Positions 1-12,500 of a DNA stretch of 64,000 nucleotides are shown one piece after another. Position numbers and translations under genes: made by a program. The number at the start of each line of letters is the position of its first letter. Positions within the stretch are counted from its first letter, which is position 1. The DNA lies in NCBI RefSeq assembly GCF_002078875.1, contig NC_034412.1, positions 13,454,995 to 13,518,994 of the forward strand, in the 5' to 3' direction. This stretch comes from Numida meleagris (Eukaryota; Chordata; Aves; Galliformes; Numididae). The notes beneath the pieces were generated by a model. It was given only the letters and a program-made list of their open reading frames with translations. It did no database searches and had not been told where the DNA came from.

Positions 1-2563
1 TATTTTCATGTGAGGAAAAGATGGTTAGGGATGGGGTCATTAGATTTAGGGAGAGATTCACAAGCTTTTCATGATGAGCTCTTCATAGCTAACAACCTAG
101 CCTCGCTGCTTTCTTGGAATGATATTTAGGCTTCTTTTTTTTGTAAGAATTAAAGAATATTAGTGAAATGGAAATGATTACTTCAAAAAGCTATAACAAC
201 ATTTTTAACATTATCTATGGACTTTTAGAATAATTGTTGCCGTTAGAATAGACTGCTAACACTTTCTAGTCTGACTTAAACTGAAAAATCACAACTGACA
301 TTTCAATAAATGATTGAAACAGTATCTTCTGCAGTTTCTGAAAAGTCTTATCTCCAAGTATTCTGCAAAGTTTTGTTGAGTGTATGATCGTGGGGCACAG
401 AATCCAACTCATAAATGTAGTAGATAAAAAAAATACTGCGTTACCTAAACAACCTTTTACAAGCCCATGATAGGTTCCTGGTGCCTATTTTTCACAACCT
501 GCAAGCATGGGATATCACCTAAGTAATACCAGTTTGCAGATTCTGGTTCTTTTATAGAGTGACTGTTTCCTGAAAGTTCTGTAATGTTTACTTCTACTAT
601 GACAGGAGCATACTTTTTGAAATTACACTGAATGACAGCAAAATCTGGTAGATGCGGATCTCAGGAGAGAATTTTGATGAATGTCCTTTGGGAAACATCT
701 AGTTTCTAAAACTTATGTTCACTTCAACAATCTATTCTTTTTATTAGAAAAAGGACATTTTATTTACCTAGTATGGTAAGATAATTGTGCAGTTCGGTAA
801 TACAGAACACATCAATGGCAGGATAAACGTTTCTGAGTTTGAGTTGTAGGAAGAGCCATGTCTTCATTGAGGACTTGAATTCAGTAACTGGTCATTACAG
901 CTCTCACTCTTCCACCCCACTTGGGTGCTGTAAAGACATTTTCCAGGCTACTTCTGGTTTTGCAAGATTAGAAAACATATCTTTCAATACACTCTCTATT
1001 GAAAAATCATCGCATTTACATTTTAATTGTTTATGTGAAAAGAATTGCTTTTATTTCAGAAAATAAATGTGAACATAAAATCTATCTTTTCCCTGAAAGG
1101 CACATGTTTGAGAAAGCTTAGAAATGGTTTAGCTTTCAATGAAAACATGCATATTATGTTTTTTACCAATTATAAAATAGAAATTTTATTCCCTTTTGAG
1201 TTAAGTATAAGATTGTTAGAAGTTTTTTACTTAGGAAATAGCAATGGAATTGGAGTATGCTCCACTGGAAGAGGCACTGCTCCACAAGGCAGCACACATT
1301 CCTGAATGACTTTGCAATCAGATGCACTTCTTGCAGTGCTATAGAAGTGGAATACTCAGAAACCAACTTCAATGTCACTGTTTCATTTGAAAAAAAAAAA
1401 AAAAAAAAATTCTAAACGCTACTAAAATACCTGCTTTGACACTGGTTTTCCACAGTCTCTAATTTATGATGTGAAATACTATTATTTTTAACGGAGCAGA
1501 AAGATTTCTTACATTAGTCCTTAGATTTTATTTTTAATATCATATTGAACATTCATAGCTGAATGAGTTTCTTTGAGCGTTTCTATTTTATCCCCTAATT
1601 TTTCCCATTTGAAGAGCATAAGTGTCCAATTTAACATCAAATTTCTCTTCCATGGTTTTAATAGCACTTAGTTTGGCACTTATGGAAATTTCATAGGTAG
1701 AACCAACCTCTGCCAGCTTCCCTAGGGTGGAAATTATAGGGTGTAGGAGAGAATAGGAAGCTATTGATGGAGAACTCCCTGGAGTGATCTCCCCATCTTA
1801 CTCTCTAAAGCATATTAACAATCATTTCTGAAGTGCCACGGCTATATTCAGTGTTTTTTCCTTCTCAAATGCAAGAAGAGAAGATAAAATCTTCTGTAAA
1901 ATCTCTTAATCTTAAAGCTTTGCCCTCTGAAGTCTTACTGATGGATCTGCACTGACAATTATGAGCAGTTCCAGTGAAGTTAATAAGACGCCAGCAAGCC
2001 CAATAGCATTTACAGCAGTGGAGGTCACTATTGAAGAAGAGCTGTCCTTTTCTGCAGCTGTGCAATTCTTAACACTCAGAATGTGGCAGAATATTTTTTA
2101 TTATTTCTCTGCTTTTAAATTAATGCATAATTGTTGATTAAACTCAAGGTCACATGAATTCTACAGAAAATGCTCTCAGACTGTATGAATGCTGGTTTCT
2201 GTGGCAACATAATTTACGTCAAAAAAAAAAACCTTTTATTGTGAAAGTTACTGAAGCTTTTATCACCATAACCCTTGTCATGTTGTTTTAAAATTGCTTC
2301 TTATTCTTCTACAGCAGAGCGTAGTGCAGTCTTTTACTTTATCAATGCATAGAAGCTTGAGAGAAGTTACTAATAAAACGTTTGTGTTGATGGATTATCA
2401 CCACTAGAAAAACATCAGATGTATGTTAATGAGCTGTCATTGCCTGCCACCTTGACAACACACTGGGGGTAGTGTTCACAGTTAGATCTTTCACTCTTCT
2501 GAAATGAGCTGGATGTTGTTCACAAGCACAAAAGTTAAAACAAACAACCATACCCACAGTACG
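1..2563. other. Unannotated AT-rich non-coding DNA
   Basis: No recognisable gene or repeat family. Open frames here are below about 90 codons, overlap one another on both strands and resemble no protein family I know. The only simple sequence is a run of 20 A at 1390-1409 and a shorter A run near 2221. Read as intergenic or intronic. Confidence 0.6.
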
Positions 2564-2565
2564 TA

Positions 2566-3125
2566 TGAGGGCTACTTCGAAAGTAATGCCTCCTATTTTT
2601 TTATGCTCACCCACAGTGTCAGAGGTGGATGTTGGAGGTACGGCAGTAGAGGCTGAATCTTCCCATAAATATTGCTGCACGTTGTTGCTGTGCGACAGAT
2701 GGCAGTGGAGGGGCAGTCTGACTGAATGGTGTCTGACATGGAAGTGAGTATGAAGCAAAGGTGTGGAATAGAATTCCTCCATGTGGAGAAAATTGCACCT
2801 GCTGACATTCATCAGTGCTTGCTGAGTATTTATGGAGATCAAACAGTGGGTGTGAGCACCCTGAGGTGGTGGGTGATGAGCTTCAATGGTAGCGGCAGCC
2901 ACATGAAAACAAGCCGTGTTCCTCAGGGCTCTGCACAGCTGTCACTCCATGAAATGAAGAGCGTCTTGATCAGCTCATCCACACAAATAGGTTAATGGTG
3001 GTGACCATATTGAAAGGAAAAACAGCTGTTTTGTGGCCGAGAAATTGCTGTATCAAATAGTGTTATTTGTTCTCTTTGTATCTGTTGTTGTTTCCATGGA
3101 AATAGGATTTACTTTTGGATCAACC
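2566..3125 (+). mobile_element. Internally deleted mariner element, Galluhop-like
   Basis: The left end (GGCTACTTCGAAAGTAATGC, from 2570) and the right end, read on the other strand (GGTTGATCCAAAAGTAAATCC-like, ending about 3125), form imperfect inverted repeats. TA dinucleotides lie outside them at 2564-2565 and 3126-3127, as expected for Tc1/mariner target-site duplication. The element is about 560 bp, against 1277 bp for the related copy at 26711-27987. It keeps the 5' leader, the transposase N-terminus and the 3' end but lacks the catalytic part, so it is a non-autonomous deletion derivative. The family name comes from recognition of the ends and the protein; a library search was not possible. 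Confidence 0.85.
2726..2995 (+). pseudogene. Mariner transposase N-terminal remnant
   Basis: An 89-codon frame starting at the ATG at 2726. Residues of about 8-50 (key strings MKQRCGIEFLH and DIHQCLLSIYGDQTV) resemble the N-terminal helix-turn-helix of mariner transposases, which binds the terminal inverted repeats. The following VSTLRWWV-SF region fits the second DNA-binding helix segment. The frame then enters a short stretch resembling the start of the linker (LISSSTQI) and stops. The whole DD(D) catalytic domain, normally about 200 residues, is absent because of the internal deletion. It cannot transpose by itself; whether a truncated binding protein is ever made is unknown. Confidence 0.75.
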
Positions 3126-3127
3126 TA

Positions 3128-5512
3128 CATGCATGTATGATATTAAATATGGAGAGATAGATATCGAAGGTATCTATGTTCTTCAAGTACTAGATGATGT
3201 TTTCATTTGAATTATTTTGAAACTGCTAGGCTTACATCTTAACCAACAGTCACTGTTAAAAATGAAATTATTTCTGTTTATCTTCATGAGATGACTGCAA
3301 ATAACATGGAATGAAGTCAGAAAAAAGTGAATGTCTCTATTCGATGTACTGGAGACAAGTTCTTCCCCTGCAGGTTTTTATGGATATTTTTAAATGTGTC
3401 ACTTCCTGACAGTTGATGAAATAAAGTAGGTTTGTATACACAGCTTTTCCTGCAGATAATGGCAAAATTTTTTAGAAGATGGCATTTCCTCTCTACTAAG
3501 CCAGATTCATGTCATATTGAATTCACACGTATTTTATACAGCCATGATTTCATTCAACCTGGTCAGTATCTATCCCTGCTTCAGCAATGTCATTTTTGGG
3601 GGCAGTTTACTGTTCTTATTTGTCTGCTTGATATCTTTAAACCCTTTTACCCTATTTGGTGTACTGAGCTCCTGGTGTTCCTGAGCTATTCAGTTCTCCA
3701 AACACTGACTGTGCTGAGGAGGGCTATACTGGAAGACTAAGTAACATAAGCAGTTTTTTTAAAACTTGTTTTTAATATACTTACTTGCAGTTTGATAGTG
3801 TGAGCTATGCCCCTAAGTACGTGAAACTGCCAATAAGTAAAAAATTCCCATATCTCTCAGATACCAAGCACTGTTTCATCTGTGCTGTTCCTCTGAGGAT
3901 GTGGCTAAGACTTTAATCTGAGATCACTTCTACATGGGCAGGACTCCTATTGCAGATCACCATTGCAATCAGCTAGAAATGAGATTTCTTTAGTGGACGT
4001 CTGATACAAACTCTACAATCACTGCTATACATACCACAATGGGAGGTCTGAACAGGTCACCTGCTTCAGCTGTCAGGAGCTCAAGTGTGAGGAAACAGAT
4101 GTTAAGAATAGCTAATCAGATGCACTGATAAAGCTGTGTGAATAATTTTTTACACCTTATGCCTATGCAGAGCCTAGCTGAATTATCATTACAGAAATTC
4201 TTCTATAATTTAGCATATAATTGCATGTTCAGTCATGTCAAATATCATTCACATGGTATGACTTATGAACATAGTTTTTGCTGCTTCATATTCACATCTG
4301 TCCAAACAATGAAAACATGGCTTCTTCCTACAAGTACCACTACTAAGTCTCATCACATCTTGAAAGACGGCCTGCAAGACTGTATTTTCCTCAGTTACAG
4401 GCTGATTCTGAAGTCTCTACATGAAGAAGATGAGGTCAACAGTTTCTGACTCAAATTTGTTATTGTGTTGGTCTGCTTCACTAGATCAGTGAGGAATAGC
4501 AGGTTCATTTAATAAAATATTTAGGCCTATGTCGAATTTTAAGCAAAAGTTGCCTGATTTAAATCAATGAGATGGTATGTGTGCCCAAATACACCATTCT
4601 GGTCTATATTAATAGAATTCAATTCCTATTATTAAGGTCCAAAGTTTCTTAAGTTTCTGTTAGTGGTAGAAAGAAGCTAATCACTGGTATTCTATTGTTC
4701 TGTGGAAGGCATTCGTAAAAACTTTCTGAATAATGTTCAGAAAGTAGGGAGACTATATAAAGTACTCTTATCCTGGTAAGTTGGTAGTGCAAAAGCACAA
4801 CCGCTATTCATGTTTGCTGTTCATCAGTCTGTTTGTAGACAGTTCTTTCTATTTCCTTCTTAATACCATGAAATGTTATTAATCATTTTTTTTATTACAT
4901 GAAAATATAGGAACAAATTGTAAATTACAATGGTTACATGTTTTTGTTTTTTTTCTTTTTAAACATAGCATTTAGGAAAATCAGATTGTTTTCAGAAATA
5001 CATAATTCATTTTTCTGGATGATAGTCACATTGCTGGATACTGAAAAATTTCTGTTAATCTTTTTTTTTTCCTAGCTAATTGGGATTTCTATGCCCTTTT
5101 CATGAAAGAATATTCCAGTCATAAATCTAGTACATCCAGGGCTTAAGTTGTGTTGTTTTTATTATTATTGTATCACTGTTTCAGTAGTTCACTTTTAGAA
5201 CTGCAGACATAACTGTCAGGGAGATTTACAATGAACTGTTATCCCAGCATTTTACAGCTCAGTCTGCAATACAGTTTCTTTAAAGACTTTACCCTTATCC
5301 TCTGACTTCAGTTTAAAAATACAATTTGCGTCTTTCTGTCAATAAAAGTCTTTGGTACCATGGGATACTGGAGTAATCTGCTGTCTAGAATAACTTTTTA
5401 CTTATTTTGGATAGAATTCTGAGTATCCCAACAATAATGATTAGCTGCTAAACTAGAACTTCATTGACAGAGTACGCTTCTTCCCTCCATGCTCATCTTT
5501 CTTGAGTAGTTG
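3128..5512. other. Unannotated AT-rich non-coding DNA
   Basis: No gene or repeat family recognised. It contains a perfect 10-bp inverted repeat with a 5-nt loop at 4721-4745 (ACTTTCTGAA and TTCAGAAAGT). A TATATAAAG string follows at about 4754, with no transcript evidence. Pyrimidine runs occur near 4950 and 5060. Open frames of about 100 codons at 3432-3740 and 4138-4449 show no recognisable protein character. Confidence 0.55.
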
Positions 5513-5735
5513 GGCACCAGGGGAGGTTCAGGTTGGATACTGGGAAAAATTTCTTCCATGAAGGAATGGTCAGGCCCAGGGAGGTGGTTGAATCACATCC
5601 CTGGAAGTGTTCAAGAAACATTTAGATATTGTACTAAGGGACGTGGTTTAGTGGGGAAATATTGGTAGTAAGTGAGTGGTTGGACTAAATGATCTTGGAG
5701 ATCTTTTCCAACCTTGGTGATTCTATAATCCTATA
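5513..5735 (+). mobile_element. CR1 LINE 3'-end fragment
   Basis: The region from GGCACCAGGGGAGGTTCAGG through GACTAAATGATCTTGGAG to TTCCAACCTTGGTGATTCTA is the familiar 3' untranslated end of CR1, the dominant avian non-LTR retrotransposon. It is 5'-truncated, as nearly all CR1 copies are, and ends in the short ATTCTATA-type tail instead of poly(A). A block of about 14 bases near 5570 seems missing relative to the usual sequence (the copy reads GGTCAGGCCCAGGGAGGTGG). It carries no coding capacity. Confidence 0.92.
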
Positions 5736-6334
5736 TTGTCTTAAGATGATCCCAGAACTGAATTCTAACCAGATGATAAAAATTTTGGACTCAACAGAGA
5801 TACTGCTTTTATGACACATCATGACTTTCCACATTCCATCCTTAACTCTTTCATTTTCCAGAAATGGTCATTTTCTTTCTCTGTCTTAGAGAAACGAAGG
5901 ACTTAATAACTTCCTCACCTCTTTCCAAAGATAGTACTTGTCCTTTCTGGAGATTCACTACTTGATTAACATGATCAAATTTGACTTAGAACAATCCATA
6001 CTTAGCTTGAAGCTTACTGTTTCTGAATTGACTTTTGTTCCTGAAGGTTTTTTATTCCCCCCCCCTAAACAGTGTCTGCTGGTAATAAATAAATGATGTG
6101 TATTATATCCTGAAAAACTCTGCATCAGTGTAGCCTATATTACAGTAATACAGCAACAATACATAAGGCTGCAAATTAACATATAAAATATTGTAATTCA
6201 AATCTGTGAAATAGTGTTTTTTTCTCACTTGAAGTAGTTGCAGAAATAGCAAGTTAAAAGTGCAAATGTATAATTTTTGGAATTCTTTGCCAAAAAAAGT
6301 TGAATCTGTTTTGCTGATAAACTTCAGTATCTTC
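5736..6334. other. Unannotated non-coding DNA before the hexanucleotide array
   Basis: AT-rich sequence with one poly(C) run at about 6057-6066. No gene, RNA gene or repeat family is recognised. Confidence 0.55.
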
Positions 6335-6597
6335 CTTTTTCTTTTTCTTTTTCTTTTTCTTTTTCTTTTTCTTTTTCTTTTTCTTTTTCTTTTTCTTTTT
6401 CTTTTTCTTTTTCTTTTTCTTTTNTTCTTTTTCTTTTTCTTTTTCTTTTTCTTTTTCTTTTTCTTTTTCTTTTTCTTTTTCTTTTTCTTTTTCTTTTTCT
6501 TTTTCTTTTTCTTTTCTTCTTCTTTTTCTTCTTCTGTTTTTTTTCTGTTTCTTTTTCTTCTTCTTCTTCTTTTTTCCTTCTTCTTTTTCTTTTTCTT
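6335..6597 (+). repeat. (CTTTTT)n hexanucleotide microsatellite with impure CT tail
   Basis: A nearly pure CTTTTT array runs from 6335 to about 6514 (close to 30 units). A degenerate CTT/CTTTTT pyrimidine tail follows to about 6597. The array is broken at 6424 by the only ambiguous base in the window: the spacing between C residues there is 7 instead of 5, so the N probably marks an unresolved length or base in the assembly. An open frame of alternating Phe and Leu codons across it is an artefact of the repeat. The strand is almost purine-free for about 260 bases. Confidence 0.98.
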
Positions 6598-6599
6598 TA

Positions 6600-9370
6600 T
6601 AAAATAAATATATTATTATATGTATAAAATATAATTTGCTGCTAAGCTTTGACTAAATATGATTCTCTCTTTTACCCAATGTGCTTTTGACTCAAGATGA
6701 TGTCAGTACATTTAAGAAGGAAGAAAAACTTAATGAGAAATTCATGAAGTATGAAGAATCCTGGGAACAAGCTTAATTTTTTCATCTTGGAGGATCTTCA
6801 GCTGACAAGGTTAAAATCATTTCTGTCATTCAAACAGGACATCAGCTTCACAGAACGTCATAGATATCAAAGACTGCAATCAGTAACATGGACTGCTTCA
6901 GAATACTAAGAAATAGTCCAGATAGGAACTCAGTACAGTACAAGACTCTTTGCTTCATTCAACAAAACTGTCTACCTTAAGAAACTGTCTCTCAGTCCAT
7001 TCACTAATTTATCAAATTTTTAAAATAGTTTCTTACTCTTCTTTGTATGAAGGAGTATTTCAAAGTCTCATCTCTCAGTAATTTAGATTTTCTTTAATTT
7101 TAAGCCTTAAGGTTTCATGTTGGAATTGTATTTAACACAAGTAGTCTTCTGCCCTGATGTTCATCTTATTCTCCCATCATCTTCACCCTCTTTAAAAGAG
7201 GCAGTTATGTCTACTATTCTACCAGAACATATAAATCTTTTTTTTTAATATGAGGAAGTCTGTAATTAAGGTAGTCTTTCTATCTGCCTAAATCAGAATG
7301 ATATCTTTAATAAAAATAAATGAAAGCTCACAGCCTAGTATTGTTAAAGAACAGACTCAAGACAGAAATAAAAAAAAAAATGAAGAATTAGATAGCTGTC
7401 TCTTGAAACTATGTACCTAGCTCCACATAGGTTGTAAATATCATCTCTCTAGTTGCACAAGTAAGCCTGATGGTTTGTGTGTGCTGGATGACAGAATATA
7501 AATGTTGCATAATAAAACATTGCTCTCTAAATAACCCAGGCAGACATACCATAGAAATGGGACTCTTAAGAAAGCACAAAAATTCACTTGCTGATTATTT
7601 GACTCTATTTCTTATTTCAAATAAATAACATTAAATTGTAATACCTGAATCCATATAAAAAGAGCCTTGAAATTGTAAAAGGACATTGCAATATTAGAAT
7701 ATTAGAATAGATTAGAAATAATTCATACTTCTGGCATGTTTTTGAGTGCTTTGTCAATTTGTTTAAACTATATCAATGCCTAAGGTTCTCTAAATCATTG
7801 CAACTATTAAACATTTTGATGATTGCTTTGATTAAGATTTGCTGAAGTCAGGGGATTTCTAGGCATTTGCTATATTATTAATAATTAAACATGGATATAA
7901 ATGCAAAAACTGAAACAGTGATGGGAATCAGACAAAATTCTCTGGAGAAGATCCCTAGAAGTGTGCTAGCAAGTGCATTTGTCGGGTCAAGAATGCCTAG
8001 ACTTGTGTTGTCACAAAAAAACCTCATGAGGAAATAAACAAAAAGTTCATTTTAAACATAATTTACAAAGTTAGGCAAACCTTGACTGTAATCTTATGAA
8101 ACTACAGTATTAAGTCAGAATCTAAAAGCTGCTCAGCAAAGTAGCTGAGAGCACAAACCTCAGGGAAAGGGAGGTAAAAGTTGGCATGAGTCAGAAGGAA
8201 GAGGGAAAATTATCTGCAGTTTTATCCCCTTTATTATTATATAATATATATAGTGTAATATGCCAGTGCTGAATACTTACAGTGCTGGAATGAGCCATGG
8301 CTTGCACAAGAAAAGATGTGGTGAAAGTTATAGTTCTTCAACTGATTCTTGACAATTGAAGAATATGACACTTGTAAATACTTCTGCTAAAACATATTAT
8401 TAGGACAATATTTTATTTGAAAAGACCTCATGGCAGAAGCAGTTTCAATAAACATTAGGAAAACTTACTAAAGATTTTAATTCAGGAACAATAAAGTAAT
8501 ATTGTGGGTAGCTGATTGTATGATATTGTATTTAGCGTATGATAAAGGAGACTTCGGTTGAGGTTTGATAGCTACAGTGAATCTTTGTTGTTAGTTAATA
8601 ATAAACACACAAGGAAGGAATTTGTGAAAAATCCCTCAGATATCTCTCCCAGGGACTATGGAGATTCAGAGCAGTTTTTCTTCCCGGTGGGTAACTTCTA
8701 TCCTTTGGGGAGGCCTTCTAAAAGACAGTCTCCTCATGCTGGCATTTTTGCCTTTGTTGACCCACTGTAACAGTGATATTTTTCAACTCTGGAATTGCAG
8801 TCTTTAGGAATTACATTCCTTTCTAAAGCCATGGATTCAGATTTGCATTGGAAGCAGGAGATTGCTGCCAGATTCTGCTGTTTGTTAATTACTGCCAGAA
8901 GCTTGTCTTAGCAGCCTGCTGAATGAACAGTCTGTCACAAACTAGATGTCCTGTTCATTATGTTTCCTTCAGGCATTGCTGGACAATTGGCAACACCTCC
9001 TCACACATCTCCTTGCTCTCCTTTTATCATCACTGCAGAAGTCACTTAATGATCTTGTCCAATGATATCTTGAAAGACGTTTTTTCATCAGATTGTAAGA
9101 ACTAAGGGGAACGCAACAGATTATTTACTTATTTAGTTTAAGCACTGTTATACCTTGATCCAGAGTGTCAGATCATAAAAGAGTGTTTGTTGTAATACCT
9201 CAGCCAACTTCCTGCCCTCTCTGGTTCACTTCTCCATTCCTGGTAGGCCAAATGTTCTTTGTTAACATTCTCAGGCAGATTTGAAGATAGACTCCAGTGC
9301 AGCTGAGTGTATGTGATCACACGATGTATTTTGCCTTGTGGTTTCTTCTGTGAAATAGGGTGTATGGGAA
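6600..9370. other. Unannotated AT-rich non-coding DNA
   Basis: No gene or repeat family recognised. It includes small A- and T-runs (7240, 7369) and a short tandem AATATTAGAATATTAGAATAG patch near 7691. The 70-codon frame at 8558-8770 lies in a slightly GC-richer patch but resembles no family and lacks convincing splice or start context. Confidence 0.55.
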
Positions 9371-9371
9371 C

Positions 9372-9560
9372 TGTTAGGATATGGCCTTAACCAGTGATTG
9401 AGCACCTAGTGAAGGGGCATGGCCATTCCTAGGAGTACAGGGGCAGGCAATTCACCTGTGCAACCAGGAGTGAACCTTGGGTCCACCCCTCCCTAACCTC
9501 ATTTAAGGGCTTGCAGACAAAAGGGAAGGATCTCTACTTGGAGATTGTCTCCTTCGGAAG
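9372..9560 (+). repeat. Possible old LTR-like or dispersed repeat fragment
   Basis: The segment opens with TGTTAGGATATGG. It is GC-richer than its surroundings and has a promoter-like TTTAAGGGCTTGCAG string near 9502, about 130 bases downstream. That layout recalls the U3 part of avian LTRs, and the phrase CAGGCAATTCACCTGTGC looks repeat-derived to me. No matching CA end, target duplication or second copy is visible in the window, so family and boundaries are unproven. An AATAAA at about 9807 could be the matching polyadenylation signal if the element extends further. Confidence 0.3.
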
Positions 9561-12500
9561 TTTCCAGAGGGCCCTGATCATCAGAAAGGAGTGTGCTATG
9601 TATGTTATTTCTTTTTTGTTATTGGACTGTGAATGATATCTTTCTTGGATGACCCGAAAACTGGTCAAAGGCAACTGCATCAGCTGCCTCCTATCTTTAC
9701 GTGTGTTTATTGTGATGTCCCAACACATCTTAATTCTGCCTTTCATTTCCAAAGCTGTCTAATCACAAAAGAGTGGTAATGTATGTTCTCAGTTCTAAGT
9801 ATGCAAAATAAAATTTATTTATTTAGGTTTAGAATCTCCCTTGTTCCTATATTGTCCTACAACTTTTGTCTCCTTTTATTTTCTTGTTTGGTATTTTAAC
9901 CAGTCTTCTGCATGAGCTAAATCTCCATGACCCCAATTACATCATACATCTTTTTAACTACCATGTGTTATATCTAAAAAAAAAAAAAAAAAAAACCTAC
10001 TAATTTGTTCCTTCTGCTGCTTCTATTTTTGTAGAAAGAGCTGACTCGCACAGGCCTTGAGCTTTCCCTTTTCCTTTCCTCTTATCACCATTCCTCTAAC
10101 TCACTTTTTCCTTGCTGCTGGGAGAAAGCTTTTGCTTTGTTTCTCACACGTTTTAGTTGGGTCCCTGTTGCTCAAGATTTAAGTCTTGATGAACATATAC
10201 AATGTTCCATAATAATAAAAAATATTTTAGATAGCTTTTTTCTATAAAAAAAGGAAAAAAACTCATTTTCTGAAAGGTATGGCTATTGATTTCCTTTAAA
10301 AAAAAATGTATCTTGGCTAAATTCATTATAGTTCCTCTTCTTTTTCTCTTCTTCTTCTCTTTGTGTTAACCTGTTTGCCTTTCAACATACTGTTTTAAAT
10401 AGATGCTGCCAATGTTTTCTTGAAATGAAATTTACTGTAACCCAGGAAATTCTCAAAATGCTTTTTCAATAAGCACCTAAATGACTTAGAAAACAAAGGA
10501 CTTCTCCTTCAACCTAGTGTCTGTTAGATGTTCTTCACTGAAAGCCTGCATTCACCTCTGGCAGTGCAGTACTGCGCGAGGATACCAGGGGGTATGTCTG
10601 GCCAGTCGTGTACCTGTGTGTTATTGGTTTTCATCTCCTGAATTATATATGCTGTTCTGAACATTTGTTCATATTTTGTTACAAGGCAGGATATGAAATG
10701 TAGTGCTCTATGGAAAACATGAAAACAATTAGCAGTGCTGCAGTAAGATACATTTAATTCTAATAATAGAAGTCCTTGCTCATGAACAGTTCTGGAGATG
10801 CATAGTAGGCCTCATCTATGCATGAGTCTGTGGCTGCTCAGTATACGTTGGTTTCTAAATAGTATCTGTTGAACAGAAATCTCTCTGGGAAATGCAGCCA
10901 TTGAAATGAGTGCCTTTTCCCCCCATTATCACCTCTATTCATACGTGGGGAGAGAATGCGGTGGTGACAGGGGCTGCTCTAAAGCTGCTGGGAAAAGTTT
11001 TTCATGTTTCAATTGCCATGTAGAGTCATATCAAGATTCCCAAAGCTGTCGATGTCTATCTGTACTATCTGCACACTGCACAAACAAGTAGTGAGAGTGA
11101 TCCTTAAAAGCATTGTAATCTAAATAAATGGGGAAGACTGGAGAAGAAATGGACTGACATCCAAGCATCATATACAGGAACAGTAGCCAATAAAGCCTTG
11201 ATCTTGCAGTAAGGCCTGCAGAATAAGGCTTTATACACTGTTTCTTCCTTTTCCTTCTTCCGTGTTCTGAATGCTCAGCAGATAAAATGCCTGCCAAGTG
11301 TTGCTGTTTTTTTTTTTCCTCCCTGTCATCTGTGACTTCTAGGGCAAGGGTATGTTTTTAATGATTGTACTTACATGTGAGTTGGTACTAGAAATCTACT
11401 ATACATGGGCAAAAAAGTTTGTTTATTGAAATAAACTGAAAAAAAAAAAAGATAAAATACTCTCATGGAGTACAAGAACTGCAAAAAAGATAAAAAATGG
11501 GCTGAGGTGGAGGCAATAAGAAGCCCTAGCTGGATCTGGGAGGAGATTGCTGTTGTGAACTAAATGACATTCTTCAAGCATTTCATCCTTCTTTTGTGGG
11601 TCCAGCAGCACATCTCTGAACTGCTGCCATGGAAACTAGCATGGCTACAGAGTGCTGTAGTGTGGGCAAGGCACTGAGCGTACCAAAGTGTAGGTACCTG
11701 GAAATTCCTTAGCAGAGATATGTGTCCACTGTGGTGTTATTTGTTCTGAATTTTTCTGGCAGAGTCCTGGACTCTGTGGGATGTGATGCACTGATATATC
11801 TTGCTACTATGGCTTTACAAGCAGGGTCAGAAAAGGACTTTATTTTTTCTGAAAATTTTCCTTTTTAATTGGTTTTTGGAGACAGAGCAGCTGTATGCTC
11901 TCATGGCTGTTATCTGTCCTCTCACTGCCTGAGGTGTTCCTCTCAGTCAGACTGTAATTGTCCCTAATTCCACGTACACTTTGGTGTCCCCTGACTCTCT
12001 ATGCTGCACATGGATATTCAACCATCACAGGAGGTAGGGCAGATTTGGAAGTGTGTTCTTGCATGACATTTTCCGCTGGGGACATTTACAGGGTGGTGGG
12101 AGATGTGTGGGAAATGAGAGAGGTCTTCAGTTGTCTTAGAGCAAAGAACTAGCCTGGCTAGGGGACTAGAACAGCAGTACCAAGCAAGGGCACTGAAATG
12201 ACACTGTACTTACAGTGAGTTTGTTCTGAAGTCTCACGCTGTTGAGATGGTCTTTCTTTGCATTCAAAATGAGATTCTGAAATCCTAGAAAATGTTACAG
12301 TCGTGCAATTCCAAGTAATTCATAAAAGTACCACTGACAATTAATTTTGCATTATTCTGAAGTTATTTTTCATTGTTGGTGAAGAGGTAAACACAATGTA
12401 AAATAGAAACCCAGTATGCCTTTTAAAAACTCCTCTAGAGAAATGTTACAGGAAATTTTTATACAGCTCATTTCTGCAATCAGCTAAAATGACATATATT

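Noticed and set aside
4721..4761. 10-bp hairpin followed by a TATATAAAG string, promoter-like
   Set aside because: Both are expected by chance in AT-rich DNA, and nothing gene-like follows.
6260..6607. 115-codon frame of Phe-Leu repeats
   Set aside because: It is the translation of the CTTTTT microsatellite and runs through an N.
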